From Oscillospiraceae bacterium (GTDB lineage Bacteria; Bacillota; Clostridia; Oscillospirales; SIG627): a DNA stretch of 59,643 nucleotides. The stretch lies in the NCBI GenBank assembly GCA_015065325.1, contig SVQO01000013.1:1-59643 (forward strand), given 5' to 3'. Made by a program: the position numbers and the translations under genes. The notes under the pieces were generated by a model that had not been told where the DNA came from, made no database searches, and saw only the letters and a program-made list of their open reading frames with translations. Shown here in pieces: positions 38,475-46,540 of this stretch. The number at the start of each line of letters is the position of its first letter. Within the stretch, counting starts at the first letter, position 1.

Positions 38475-39414
38475 TGCGGTCTCCTTTCGCACAAAGCAGT
38501 GCGGTGCCGATGGCATTGTCGGCGGTATAGGCGGGGGGCGCAAAGAAGTGATTTTCGTCTGCCAGTGCCTCCTGCAGAAGCACCGCGCTGGTGACACCGC
38601 CCGAAAACAGCACCTTGCCCTCGCCCTCCTTGAATTCCAAAAGGGTGCGGATCGCTTCACGGGTCACGTCGAATACGAAGCGGGCAAGATCTTCGGGGCT
38701 TTCCCCTTCTGCCAGCATCCCGTCGAATCGGTTTTCAAAGCCGGAGAGGTTGATGCCCCCCTCCTTTTTCGGGATGCGCACCTTGTAGTGCTTGCGGCTC
38801 TGTTTGGCGAGAAGCTCCAGCTCCCTTCCCGCGGGGAATGCCAGCCCCAGCTTTACCCCGCAACGGTCGATGAGCTGACCGCAGGTCAGGTCCAGTGCCT
38901 CGGCAAGGAGCTCGGCGCGGTAGCCGCTTTCCGTTTCCCGTACGCGGAGAAACTCGGTGGTTCCCCCGGAAAGGTGAAAGGCGTAAAAATCCTTGTCCTC
39001 AAAGCCGCGTCCCTCACAGAAGGCACCGAAGCGCGCCGCCTCGATATGCCCCTCCTGATGGGAAAACAGACGCAGGGGAACGTCTGCCATTGCCGCCGCG
39101 GAGCTTGCGGCGGAGACTCCTGCCAAAAAGCAGGGCATATAGGAGCCCTCCACGGGACGGGGCTTGTCGCTTGCCGCCACACCCAGCAGCTTCCAGGAGC
39201 CGTGCTTTTCCCGCACCTGCTCCAGTACCTGTCCGATGATCTCCGAAAGATCCCTCGTATGACAAAACAAAGCGTCACTCTGCCGCATTCCGCGAGCACC
39301 CTCGGGAACGGACAGAAGCCGCTTTGCACAAAAGACTTCGCCGGCAACTGTTACCGCTGCCGCCGAAGTCGTATAATTGCTGGTATCGATACCGAAATAA
39401 ATGCCGATACTCAT
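38467..39414 (-). CDS. TsaD/Kae1-like protein (divergent paralogue of the peptidase M22 family)
   Basis: The 315-residue ASKHA-fold protein has GIDTSNYTTSAAAV at its start, HQEGHIEAA (the HxxGH metal motif of TsaD), FHLSGGTTEFL and the late DNAIGTALL. Canonical TsaD makes the t6A base of tRNA with TsaB and TsaE. This copy lies in the nusB-xseA operon without those partners. It lacks much of the usual TsaD consensus around the motifs, so it is likely a second, specialised member. ATG 39414 starts one base after the nusB stop. Its substrate is unknown. Confidence 0.75.
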   Translation of the reverse strand: MSIGIYFGIDTSNYTTSAAAVTVAGEVFCAKRLLSVPEGARGMRQSDALFCHTRDLSEIIGQVLEQVREKHGSWKLLGVAASDKPRPVEGSYMPCFLAGVSAASSAAAMADVPLRLFSHQEGHIEAARFGAFCEGRGFEDKDFYAFHLSGGTTEFLRVRETESGYRAELLAEALDLTCGQLIDRCGVKLGLAFPAGRELELLAKQSRKHYKVRIPKKEGGINLSGFENRFDGMLAEGESPEDLARFVFDVTREAIRTLLEFKEGEGKVLFSGGVTSAVLLQEALADENHFFAPPAYTADNAIGTALLCAKGDRNG

Positions 39415-39415
39415 T

Positions 39416-39817
39416 TTATTCTGCCAGGGTGCCCAAAATTCCGTTGACAAATTTCTTGGCACCGTCTTCACAAAAACGCTTGGTCAGTTCAACCGCTTCG
39501 TTGATGGCGATCTTTACCGGCACGTCCTCAGCACACTCCATTTCGTACAAGGCGAGCTGCAATACGGAAAGGGTTCCCTTGGAAAGTCGCTCGATCTTCC
39601 AGTCGCGTGCCGCGCCTTCGATCTTCTCCATTGCCTTTTCTGCATAGGCTCTTGCGCCGAAGAAGGTTCTTTTTACGTATTCGCTTTCCTCAGCGCCCTC
39701 CTCCATCTGACCGATCATCACGTCGTACAGACCGGGGGTCTCTTCCTCGGGGTAAAACTGAGAAGCAAAGAGCATCTGGTAAACGATCTCTCTTTCTTTT
39801 CTGCGGTTTAATGCCAT
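39416..39817 (-). CDS. nusB: Transcription antitermination factor NusB
   Basis: The 133-residue helical protein binds boxA RNA with NusE and keeps rRNA operon transcription going. NRRKEREIVYQMLFASQF and KRFCEDGAKKFVNGILGTL are the conserved ends. It follows serA by 15 bases and begins the classic nusB-xseAB part of the operon. Confidence 0.94.
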   Translation of the reverse strand: MALNRRKEREIVYQMLFASQFYPEEETPGLYDVMIGQMEEGAEESEYVKRTFFGARAYAEKAMEKIEGAARDWKIERLSKGTLSVLQLALYEMECAEDVPVKIAINEAVELTKRFCEDGAKKFVNGILGTLAE

Positions 39818-39832
39818 AGGGCCTCCTTATTT

Positions 39833-40951
39833 TCAGTAGGAGGTTACGCGAATGACGCCTCCTACGGACTTGATCGCTTCCACGTCAAAGGCCGCATCGC
39901 GCTCTGCCAGAAGGTAGGTGTAGCCGCCGCGGGTGCCGCGGGCAAGATTGCCCCCTGCAACCAGTGCTTCTACGTCGGTGCCTTCCTTCATAATGACGCC
40001 GATACGGTTCTCCATGGATCTGCCCAGCTTGACTGCGGGCATATTGACACTGTTTTTGATATTGCCGTTTACCAGGTAATCGGCAAGCTGGTCACACGCC
40101 ATCACGGCGCAGTTGTCCTCTGCCTCGGGCGTGGAAGCGCCAAGGTGAGGAGTAGCCACGACGCCCTTCTGACCTGCCAGAGCGCCGGTGGGGAAGTCGG
40201 TATAGTAAGCGGCGATCTTTCCGCTTTCCAGACCTGCCAGAATGTCTGCATCTACGGCAAGGTCGGCACGGGCAAGGTTCAAAAGACGAACACCATCCCG
40301 CATTTTTGCAATGTTTGCTCCGCCCAGGATCCCCTTGGTAGAGGGCAGGGAGGGAACGTGTACGGTGATATAGTCGGACTCCTTGAAGATGCGGTCCAGA
40401 TCATCTACCTTCTCCACTGCGCTGTCCAGAGCCCAAGCGGCGTCCACGGAAGCATAGGGATCGTAGCCCAGAACGCGCATACCCAGCGCCAGAGCAGCGT
40501 TGGCAACGCCGCCGCCAATGGCACCCAGACCGATTACACCCAAGGTCTTGCCCATAATTTCAGGACCTACGAAGCGGCTCTTTTCCTTTTCCACCAATTT
40601 CAGTGCGTCAGGATTGCCTGCCAGGGTCTTAGCGTATTCCATCGCGTCGGGAACCAGACGGGAGGTGAGCAGAAGGGCGGCAACTGCCAGCTCCTTCACC
40701 GCGTTGGCGTTGGCACCGGGGGTATTGAATACCACGATACCCTGCTCGGCACACTTTTCCACGGGAATATTGTTGACGCCTGCACCTGCGCGGGCAATGG
40801 CGGCAAGGCTTTCGGGGAAGGCGGTCTCGTGCAGATCCGCAGAGCGGACCAGAATACCGTTTTCCTCACGGATCTCCTCGCCTACCTGAAAGGTAGCGGG
40901 GAGTCTTGTCAGACCGCATTTTGCGATCTTATTATACAACTTAATTTTCAT
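39833..40951 (-). CDS. serA: D-3-phosphoglycerate dehydrogenase (short form with ACT-like end)
   Basis: The 372-residue NAD enzyme starts serine synthesis from 3-phosphoglycerate. The nucleotide fold shows GVIGLGAIGGGVANAAL and the active-site region GVVATPHLGASTPEAEDN. The C-terminal 75 residues (SMENRIGVIMKEGTDVEALV) look like one ACT domain. It is shorter than the 520-residue forms. ATG 40951 follows AGGGG. It lies 28 bases after serC. Confidence 0.9.
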   Translation of the reverse strand: MKIKLYNKIAKCGLTRLPATFQVGEEIREENGILVRSADLHETAFPESLAAIARAGAGVNNIPVEKCAEQGIVVFNTPGANANAVKELAVAALLLTSRLVPDAMEYAKTLAGNPDALKLVEKEKSRFVGPEIMGKTLGVIGLGAIGGGVANAALALGMRVLGYDPYASVDAAWALDSAVEKVDDLDRIFKESDYITVHVPSLPSTKGILGGANIAKMRDGVRLLNLARADLAVDADILAGLESGKIAAYYTDFPTGALAGQKGVVATPHLGASTPEAEDNCAVMACDQLADYLVNGNIKNSVNMPAVKLGRSMENRIGVIMKEGTDVEALVAGGNLARGTRGGYTYLLAERDAAFDVEAIKSVGGVIRVTSY

Positions 40952-40979
40952 TTTGTACACCCCTTTTTTCTCTTTTCCC

Positions 40980-42065
40980 TTAAATTTCTCCGCCTTTTTC
41001 GTCAAATTCCTTGATGAAAGCGGCAAGCTTTTCAACACCCTCTACGGGCATTGCGTTATAGATGGAGGCGCGCATACCGCCTACCTTGCGGTGACCTGCC
41101 AGAGAAACCATTCCGCGCTCTGCGGCGGCGGCAACGAACTTCTTGTCCATTTCGGGACTGTCGGTACGGAAGGTCACGTTCATCAGAGAACGGGAATCGG
41201 GCTGTGCGTGAAGGTGGAAGAGCTTCGTTCCCTCGATTGCCTTGTAAAGGATGTCAGCCTTCTTCTTATTGATCTCGTGCATCTTTTCCACGCCGCCGAG
41301 ATCCTCCACCCACTTGAATACCAGACCTGCAATGTAGATGGCGTAGCAGGGAGGCGTATTGTACATAGAGCCTGCGTCTGCCATTACCTTGTAATCCAGC
41401 ATAGCGGGGGTTTCGGGACGGGCGTTGCCCAAAAGATCCTCACGGATGATGACGATGGTCAGACCTGCGGGGCCAACGTTCTTCTGTGCGCCTGCGTAGA
41501 TCATGGCAAAGTCGGAAACGTTGATGGGCTCGGACATAATGCAGCTGGACATATCGCACACCAGATCCACCTGGCCGTTGTCGGGCAGCGTGTTGAAGTG
41601 GGTTCCGAAGATGGTGTTGTTGTAGCAAACGTGCAGATAGTCGGCATCGGGACGGACGTCAGCCTCGTTGAAGGCGGGAATGCGGTCGAAATTGGTATTC
41701 TCGGAGGTGGCGATCACCTTGACGTCGCCGTACTTCTTTGCTTCCTTGAACGCCTTGCCGGAGAATTCGCCGCTGACTACGTAGTCAGCCTTACCGGTCT
41801 TCATCAGGTTCAGGGGAACTGCGGCAAACTGGGTGGAAGCACCGCCCTGCAAAAACAGTACCTTATAGTTATCCGGCACCTTCATTACGCGGCGGAAGGT
41901 TGCTTCTGCCTCCTTGATGATGGCGTCGTAGGCGGGGGAGCGATGGCTCATTTCCATTACGCTCATACCCGTACCCTTGTAATCGGTCATCTCCTTCGCT
42001 GCCTGCTCCAGTACGGGCAGGGGAAGCATGGAAGGTCCTGCGGAATAGTTGTAAACGCGACTCAT
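40980..42065 (-). CDS. serC: Phosphoserine aminotransferase
   Basis: The 361-residue pyridoxal phosphate enzyme makes phosphoserine from phosphohydroxypyruvate. YNYSAGPSMLPLPVLEQA and the cofactor lysine in YAGAQKNVGPAGLTIVI are visible. ATG 42065 follows AAGGAG. It is the first gene of the long operon, behind a strong promoter. No phosphoserine phosphatase (serB) is next to it; a HAD enzyme at 45.67 kb is of another type. Confidence 0.95.
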   Translation of the reverse strand: MSRVYNYSAGPSMLPLPVLEQAAKEMTDYKGTGMSVMEMSHRSPAYDAIIKEAEATFRRVMKVPDNYKVLFLQGGASTQFAAVPLNLMKTGKADYVVSGEFSGKAFKEAKKYGDVKVIATSENTNFDRIPAFNEADVRPDADYLHVCYNNTIFGTHFNTLPDNGQVDLVCDMSSCIMSEPINVSDFAMIYAGAQKNVGPAGLTIVIIREDLLGNARPETPAMLDYKVMADAGSMYNTPPCYAIYIAGLVFKWVEDLGGVEKMHEINKKKADILYKAIEGTKLFHLHAQPDSRSLMNVTFRTDSPEMDKKFVAAAAERGMVSLAGHRKVGGMRASIYNAMPVEGVEKLAAFIKEFDEKGGEI

Positions 42066-42107
42066 AACTCTTTTCTCCTTGTTCAGTAAAAAAATCAAAT
42101 TTGTATT

Positions 42108-42137
42108 ATTATACGCCTGAGAGTCGAGTTCTGTCAA
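42108..42137 (-). promoter_or_regulatory. Promoter of the serC-to-tyrS operon
   Basis: A perfect TTGACA -35 (42132-42137) and perfect TATAAT -10 (42108-42113) lie 18 bp apart on the minus strand. Confidence 0.9.
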
Positions 42138-42158
42138 GTGCGAAAACCTCTGTAAAAT

Positions 42159-42210
42159 CCACTTTCGGTAGAATATAATGTTTAATTTCTGTGAACTCTA
42201 CCGATAGTGG
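42159..42210. promoter_or_regulatory. Inverted repeat upstream of the serC promoter
   Basis: CCACTTTCGGTAGA (42159-42172) and TCTACCGATAGTGG (42197-42210) are inverted copies with one mismatch over 14 bases and a 24 bp gap. They lie about 22 bp upstream of the -35, a usual place for an activator or for a factor that binds as two dimers. Confidence 0.6.
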
Positions 42211-42223
42211 AAAAATCGGTATA

Positions 42224-42262
42224 AATAAATATCACACCGGCTTAGCCGGTGTGATATTTATT
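42224..42262 (-). terminator. ddl terminator
   Basis: An 18 bp stem centred on CACCGGC / GCCGGTG covers the ddl stop codon. Both flanks are A/T-rich. Confidence 0.85.
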
Positions 42263-43190
42263 CCATTGCAAGGTCTACCAGGGTTTCGCAAAGCTCGGGG
42301 AAGGAGATGCCTGCGGCGCGGGCGGCGTCGGGGAACAGGCTTGTTTCGGTCATTCCGGGGGAGGTATTGATCTCGATGACGAAGGGCTCTCCCTTTTCAT
42401 CCAGCATCATATCCACGCGGGCAAGACCGCGGCATCCGGTTTCGGAATACGCCTTTGCGGCAATGCTCTTTACCCTCTTTTCCACCTCGGGGGAAATGCG
42501 GGCGGGGATAATGTGGCGGCTTCCGCCGGGCGTATATTTGGAGGCGTAATCGTAGAATTTTCCGCTGGAGGTGATCTCAATGGGGGGCAGGACCAGAAGC
42601 TTGGAGTTGCCCATAACGGGTACGGTCAGCTCCGTGCCGGAGAGAAATTTTTCCGCCAGGATCTGATCTCCGTAGGTGAACAGCTCCGACAGGACCTCTG
42701 CCGCTCCTGCGCGCTCCCGCAAAATGGCTACGCCGATGCTGCTCCCCTGACAGTTAGCTTTCAGCACCAAGGGCAGACCCAGCACGCGAATCGCGTTATC
42801 TACCGCCGCTTGGGGATCCTTCTGCGCTTCGTGGGGGATGCAGAGAAATTCGGGGGTGGGGACGCCCGACAGGGTCAGAACCTTTTTGGTCATCATTTTA
42901 TCCAGACAGAGGGCGCTTGCCAGGGTGCCGGGACCGGTATAGGGAATTCCCATCCATTCCAGAAGGCCCTGGACGGTTCCGTCCTCTCCGCCCTTGCCGT
43001 GCAGGGCAATGAAGGCACAGTCGGGAGCCATTTCCGCGATCTTTCCGAGGCTTTCTCGGGTCAGATCCAGCTCCACCACCTTTTCAAAGCGCTGACGCAG
43101 GGCGTCGGCAACTGCCTTGCCGCTTCTCAGGGAAACCTCGCGCTCGGTGCTTTCTCCACCCATAAGCACGAGGATCGTTTCATTTCTCAT
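42258..43190 (-). CDS. ddl: D-alanine--D-alanine ligase
   Basis: The 310-residue ATP-grasp enzyme makes the D-Ala-D-Ala end of peptidoglycan precursors. LMGGESTEREVSLRSGKAV, HGKGGEDGTVQGLLEWMGIP, KANCQGSSIGV and the C-terminal INTSPGMTETS are the family signatures. It is the last gene of a unit led by queT and a preQ1 riboswitch. GAGGT stands before ATG 43190. Confidence 0.95.
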   Translation of the reverse strand: MRNETILVLMGGESTEREVSLRSGKAVADALRQRFEKVVELDLTRESLGKIAEMAPDCAFIALHGKGGEDGTVQGLLEWMGIPYTGPGTLASALCLDKMMTKKVLTLSGVPTPEFLCIPHEAQKDPQAAVDNAIRVLGLPLVLKANCQGSSIGVAILRERAGAAEVLSELFTYGDQILAEKFLSGTELTVPVMGNSKLLVLPPIEITSSGKFYDYASKYTPGGSRHIIPARISPEVEKRVKSIAAKAYSETGCRGLARVDMMLDEKGEPFVIEINTSPGMTETSLFPDAARAAGISFPELCETLVDLAME

Positions 43191-43241
43191 AACAGACCTC
43201 GTTTTGTTTTTTACATTTGTATATCATATGCCGCTTTTTCG

Positions 43242-43877
43242 TCAGATGCCACCCAAAGGGGGGAAGGTTGCGCTTCTCGCCTTGTAGGTCTCGGGGAAAA
43301 AGTCCCGCAGGAATACCGCGAAGGCGGTGCAGGAGCGGCGGATAAAGGAATCCACCAAGTCGTCGGTAAAGACCTCCGATTCGGGGAGTGTCTCCTCGGT
43401 ATGCCAGTGAAAATTAAATTCCAAAAAGGCGTGGATCTCATCCTCGGGCAGATCCATGGTGTTGGCGTACAGCTCGGGGGCAGGCTTGTGCAGGCGGTGC
43501 CAAAGCTCCTTGGACCAGGGCATTCTCTGAGCGGTGCGGCTTCCTGCGCAGTGCAGCTCCTTGCGGTAATCGGGGAACCAGTTCTCCTCCCCGTGCATTT
43601 TACGGTGCGCCTTTTGAGGACCGTTGTCCCACAGATAATCCAGATAAAAGTGGTACAGGGCGCCGAAATCAAAATCCCGGGTCAGATCCAGTGCCTTGCC
43701 GAAACGGATCAGGCTTTGCAGACGGCTTTCGGGAGGCACGTCGCGAAAGTGCAGATGATCCTTCAACTCCCGATGGGCGTCCACACAGTCGGGGAGGATG
43801 GAGCCCAGGAAGTAGGAATCGCTTCCCTTGGGATTCAAAACGTGTGCGGCGTAAAGGTGCATCATGGTTGCGGGCAT
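43242..43877 (-). CDS. Zinc-dependent phospholipase C-like protein
   Basis: The 211-residue protein starts with ATMMHLYAAHVLNPKGSDSY and FLGSILPDCVDA, which matches the N-terminal metal motif of the zinc-dependent phospholipase C / S1-P1 fold group. Further His residues (DHLHF, YHFYLDYLW, HWHTEE) could complete the metal site. No signal peptide is present, so it is probably cytosolic and not a secreted toxin. It starts 9 bases after queT. The substrate is unknown. Confidence 0.6.
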   Translation of the reverse strand: MPATMMHLYAAHVLNPKGSDSYFLGSILPDCVDAHRELKDHLHFRDVPPESRLQSLIRFGKALDLTRDFDFGALYHFYLDYLWDNGPQKAHRKMHGEENWFPDYRKELHCAGSRTAQRMPWSKELWHRLHKPAPELYANTMDLPEDEIHAFLEFNFHWHTEETLPESEVFTDDLVDSFIRRSCTAFAVFLRDFFPETYKARSATFPPLGGI

Positions 43878-43886
43878 AGCATTACC

Positions 43887-44372
43887 TCATTTCAATCGCT
43901 CCCGATGGGGAGACAGGCTTTTTTTCAGAAAAACCCCCAGCCCTCCTGCGGAAAGCGTTTCTCCCAAAAAAACAGAGAGCAGAAGCAGTCCCAAGGGCAG
44001 GGTACGGTCACCGTAAGCAAAATAGATCACGAAGGGGACGATCAGGGTGTTGGCGGCAATGGGGGGGATCAGGGAGAGCAGGGGTCTTTTCCGAAGCAGA
44101 TAGGTTCCCACTGCGCCAAGCAGAGTCGCCAGAGACCCGAAGATCACGTCCAGTACGATGGCACGGCTCAAAAGATTTCCCAAAACACAGCCGATAAACA
44201 GTCCCGGGATCGCCGCGGAGGTGAATACGGGCAGAATGCACAGCGCCTCGGAAAGGCGGAGCTGAACGGGTCCCAGAGCAAGATTCATAGACGCGGATAA
44301 AAAGGTCAGCGTCACGTACAGTGCGGCGATCAGCGCCGCCTTGGTGATAAAAAGAGTCCTTTGCTTTTTCAT
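43887..44372 (-). CDS. queT: QueT-type ECF transporter S component (queuosine precursor uptake)
   Basis: The 161-residue protein has five to six membrane segments. The N-terminal AALIAALYVTLTFLSASMNL and the GPVQLRLSEALCILPVF segment are typical of QueT proteins, which bind queuosine precursors for energy-coupling-factor transporters. A preQ1-I riboswitch directly upstream supports this substrate. ATG 44372 follows AAAGGAG, which is also the 3' part of the riboswitch. The energising EcfA/T genes are not in the window. Confidence 0.9.
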   Translation of the reverse strand: MKKQRTLFITKAALIAALYVTLTFLSASMNLALGPVQLRLSEALCILPVFTSAAIPGLFIGCVLGNLLSRAIVLDVIFGSLATLLGAVGTYLLRKRPLLSLIPPIAANTLIVPFVIYFAYGDRTLPLGLLLLSVFLGETLSAGGLGVFLKKSLSPHRERLK

Positions 44373-44374
44373 TT

Positions 44375-44419
44375 TTTCTCCTTTAGTTTTGTTTAAAGTG
44401 AGGAAGGTCTCGAACTCAC
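44375..44419 (-). promoter_or_regulatory. PreQ1-I riboswitch
   Basis: On the minus strand GUGAG (from 44419) pairs with CUCAC (to 44398) around the loop UUCGAGACCUUC. The A-rich tail UUUAAACAAAACUAAAGGAG follows. The loop CC can pair with the GG of the ribosome site, closing the known preQ1 pseudoknot. The tail closely resembles that of known preQ1-I members. Bound preQ1 would hide the ribosome site and shut off queT translation. Confidence 0.85.
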
Positions 44420-44440
44420 TGCCGATCAACGGCTCCTGCT

Positions 44441-44469
44441 ATTGTAGCACAAAGGGTCGCGGAATGCAA
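44441..44469 (-). promoter_or_regulatory. Promoter of the queT operon
   Basis: A TTGCAT -35 (44464-44469), 17 bp spacer and TACAAT -10 (44441-44446) with an extended TGC are present. The start site would be near 44434, just ahead of the riboswitch. Confidence 0.8.
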
Positions 44470-44516
44470 GATGAAAAATATCCGCCGACGGCACGCCTTT
44501 CCGGAAAGAATTTATG

Positions 44517-44544
44517 AAAAAAAGCACCCGAAGGTGCTTTTTTT
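44517..44544 (-). terminator. spo0A terminator
   Basis: AAAGCACC and GGTGCTTT pair around CGAA, with a T7 run on the minus strand. Confidence 0.9.
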
Positions 44545-45304
44545 ATCCTGCCAGGGAGCGCATGCGCAGGCGGAGGTTGTCGGCGATCATGGCGATAAAT
44601 TCGGAATTGGTGGGCTTGCCCTTGCCGCCCTGAACGGTGTAGCCGAAAAGGGATCCCAGCATATCCACGTCTCCGCGGTCCCAAGCTACCTCGATGGCGT
44701 GACGGATGGCGCGCTCGACCCGCGAGGAGGTGGTGGCAAATTCCCGTGCCACGCCGGGATACAGGGTCTTGGTCACCTCCCCGATGATGCGGTTGTCCCG
44801 CACCACCATCATAATGGCACAGCGCAGATAGCCGTAGCCCTTGATATGGGCGGGGATCCCCACCTGATGCAAGATGCGGGTGACCTGCGTTTCCAGATCG
44901 AAATCGTCGCGGATCTGAAGCTTTGCCTCCCGACAGACCTGACGGATCTTATCTCCCAGCACCTCGTAGTCGAAGGGCTTTAGGATGCAGGCGCTGATGC
45001 CGCCGGCAAAGGCATCCTCCAGCACCTTGCGGTTGTTTACCGCCGTGACCAGAATAAACTTCGGAGACGCTTCCTTCAGACTCCGTTTTACCTCGCGGAT
45101 CAGACTTGCGGGGTCGTACCCCGGAAACCACAGATCCAAAAGCACCACGTCCGGCCGCAGGCTCTTGATGGCGTTCAGCGCCTCTGCGCCGTCCCCGCTG
45201 TCACCCACCACACGAAAGCCCATATTCAAAAGGCTCTCCTTGCACACGAAGCGGAAATCGTTGCCCGAGTCGATGATATAAACTTTTTCCTGTTGTTCCT
45301 TCAT
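44543..45304 (-). CDS. spo0A: Stage 0 sporulation response regulator Spo0A
   Basis: The 253-residue master regulator of sporulation has a receiver domain (1-125) and the Spo0A DNA-binding domain. The latter shows the diagnostic [18 protein letters not shown] (194-211). The receiver keeps the phosphate acceptor Asp57, Thr87 and Lys109 (LKPFD). The acidic pocket, usually a DD pair, is Asp12-Ser13, and the PHLDG loop is PGYDP. ATG 45304 follows AGAGGAA. spoIVB, the usual neighbour, is absent. It proves a sporulation lineage, though not that the strain still sporulates. Confidence 0.95.
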   Translation of the reverse strand: MKEQQEKVYIIDSGNDFRFVCKESLLNMGFRVVGDSGDGAEALNAIKSLRPDVVLLDLWFPGYDPASLIREVKRSLKEASPKFILVTAVNNRKVLEDAFAGGISACILKPFDYEVLGDKIRQVCREAKLQIRDDFDLETQVTRILHQVGIPAHIKGYGYLRCAIMMVVRDNRIIGEVTKTLYPGVAREFATTSSRVERAIRHAIEVAWDRGDVDMLGSLFGYTVQGGKGKPTNSEFIAMIADNLRLRMRSLAG

Positions 45305-45357
45305 TGTTCCTCTTTCTCCTATCCATTGAATTTTCGTTCTTTGTAAAATCCTCTTTG

Positions 45358-45386
45358 ATATTACCAAAAAATGGAAAATATTGCAA
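45358..45386 (-). promoter_or_regulatory. spo0A promoter
   Basis: TTGCAA (45381-45386) and TAATAT (45358-45363) are 17 bp apart on the minus strand. Confidence 0.7.
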
Positions 45387-45485
45387 GGGGTTTTGCGATA
45401 AAATTTACCAATTAATGGAAATTTGTAGAAATGTACAAAAGGGGCGGTGAGCTTTTTTCCCACTTGCCGAAAAAAGAGGTCGGCT

Positions 45486-45517
45486 TTTGTCGAGCCGTGG
45501 GGTTTTTCGTCGAGGGG
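45486..45517 (+). promoter_or_regulatory. Degenerate 0A-box-like sites between spo0A and the HAD gene
   Basis: TTTGTCGAG (45486-45494) differs from TTTGTCRAA by one base. TTCGTCGAG follows near 45507. They could serve feedback control of spo0A or the HAD gene. Confidence 0.4.
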
Positions 45518-45617
45518 AGCGGGAGAGATTTGTCAGCTCCTTTTGTTTTTTGGCTTTCCGTATCTGTATTTTAAGGGCACGGGGAGAAAAAAACGGGCGA
45601 AAGGCGCCGTCGAAGAT

Positions 45618-45646
45618 TGATTTTCTTTGGCGAACGTGGTATAATT
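45618..45646 (+). promoter_or_regulatory. Promoter of the HAD phosphatase gene
   Basis: TTGATT (45618-45623), 17 bp spacer and perfect TATAAT (45641-45646). Confidence 0.85.
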
Positions 45647-45669
45647 CGGTCTAAAAGGAAGTGAACGGA

Positions 45670-46485
45670 ATGAAAAAGTTTAAGGGAATGCTGTTTTGCA
45701 CCGATCTGGACGGAACCCTTTATACAGACGATAAGCGGGTGTCTCAAGAAAATCTGGCTGCCATCGAGTATTTTAAGTCCGAGGGCGGGCGCTTTACCTT
45801 TATTACGGGGCGTCACTATCTGACGTCGGGGCAGATCTGCGATCTGATCCGACCCAACGCGCCTTACGGCTGCTTTAACGGCGGTGCGATCTACGATCCC
45901 GAGAAAAAGGAGTACCTGTGGAGCGTGGAGCTTCCCGCGGACGTGACGGAGCCGGTTCGGGAGGTGGATCTTCGCCTGCCGGATATGGGAATTCAGTACA
46001 ATACGCGCGACGCGGTCTATTTTAATAAGGACAATGCCGCGATGGAGCATTTCCGTGCGGTCACGGGGCTTCCTCATCTCACCTGCGATTACCGTCAGAT
46101 TCACGAACCTGTGATCAAGGTGATCTTCGCCCACTTCGACGAGGAAAAAATGGCGGAGCTGATCGCTCTTTTGAACACGCACCCCCGCGCATCGGAATTT
46201 GATTTTATCCGCTCGGAGAAGATCCTCTACGAAATTTTGCCCAAGGGGGTCAGCAAGGGGAACGTCCTTCGAAAAATGGCGGAGCTTTTGGGGATCGAAA
46301 TGAAAAATACCGTTGCCGTAGGGGACTACAACAACGATATTTCCATGGTCCGAGCCGCCGGACTCGGCTTTGCCGTTGCCAACGCGGTACCCGAGGTAAA
46401 GCAGGCGGCGGATCTCGTTACCGTTTCCAATCGGGATCACGCCATTGCCGCCATCGTGGATCATCTGGACCGCTCTGTAAAATAA
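45670..46485 (+). CDS. Cof-type HAD superfamily phosphatase
   Basis: The 271-residue hydrolase has motif I DLDGTLYTDD, motif II FITGR, a class IIB cap domain (90-190), motif III lysine (LPKGVSKGNVL) and motif IV GDYNNDISM. Cof-type enzymes split phosphate from sugars or cofactors; the substrate cannot be deduced. ATG 45670 is better spaced from AAGGAAG than the in-frame GTG at 45661. It diverges from spo0A and has its own promoter and terminator. Confidence 0.9.
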   Translation: MKKFKGMLFCTDLDGTLYTDDKRVSQENLAAIEYFKSEGGRFTFITGRHYLTSGQICDLIRPNAPYGCFNGGAIYDPEKKEYLWSVELPADVTEPVREVDLRLPDMGIQYNTRDAVYFNKDNAAMEHFRAVTGLPHLTCDYRQIHEPVIKVIFAHFDEEKMAELIALLNTHPRASEFDFIRSEKILYEILPKGVSKGNVLRKMAELLGIEMKNTVAVGDYNNDISMVRAAGLGFAVANAVPEVKQAADLVTVSNRDHAIAAIVDHLDRSVK

Positions 46486-46491
46486 AAAAAT

Positions 46492-46528
46492 AAGAGGCTT
46501 TCCAATTTCTTGGAAAACCTCTTTTTTG
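46492..46528. terminator. Two-way terminator between the HAD and lipoprotein genes
   Basis: AAGAGG-CTTTCCAA pairs with TTGGAAAA-CCTCTT. T-runs flank it on both strands, serving the convergent genes. Confidence 0.9.
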
Positions 46529-46540
46529 TTGTGTTGCAAA

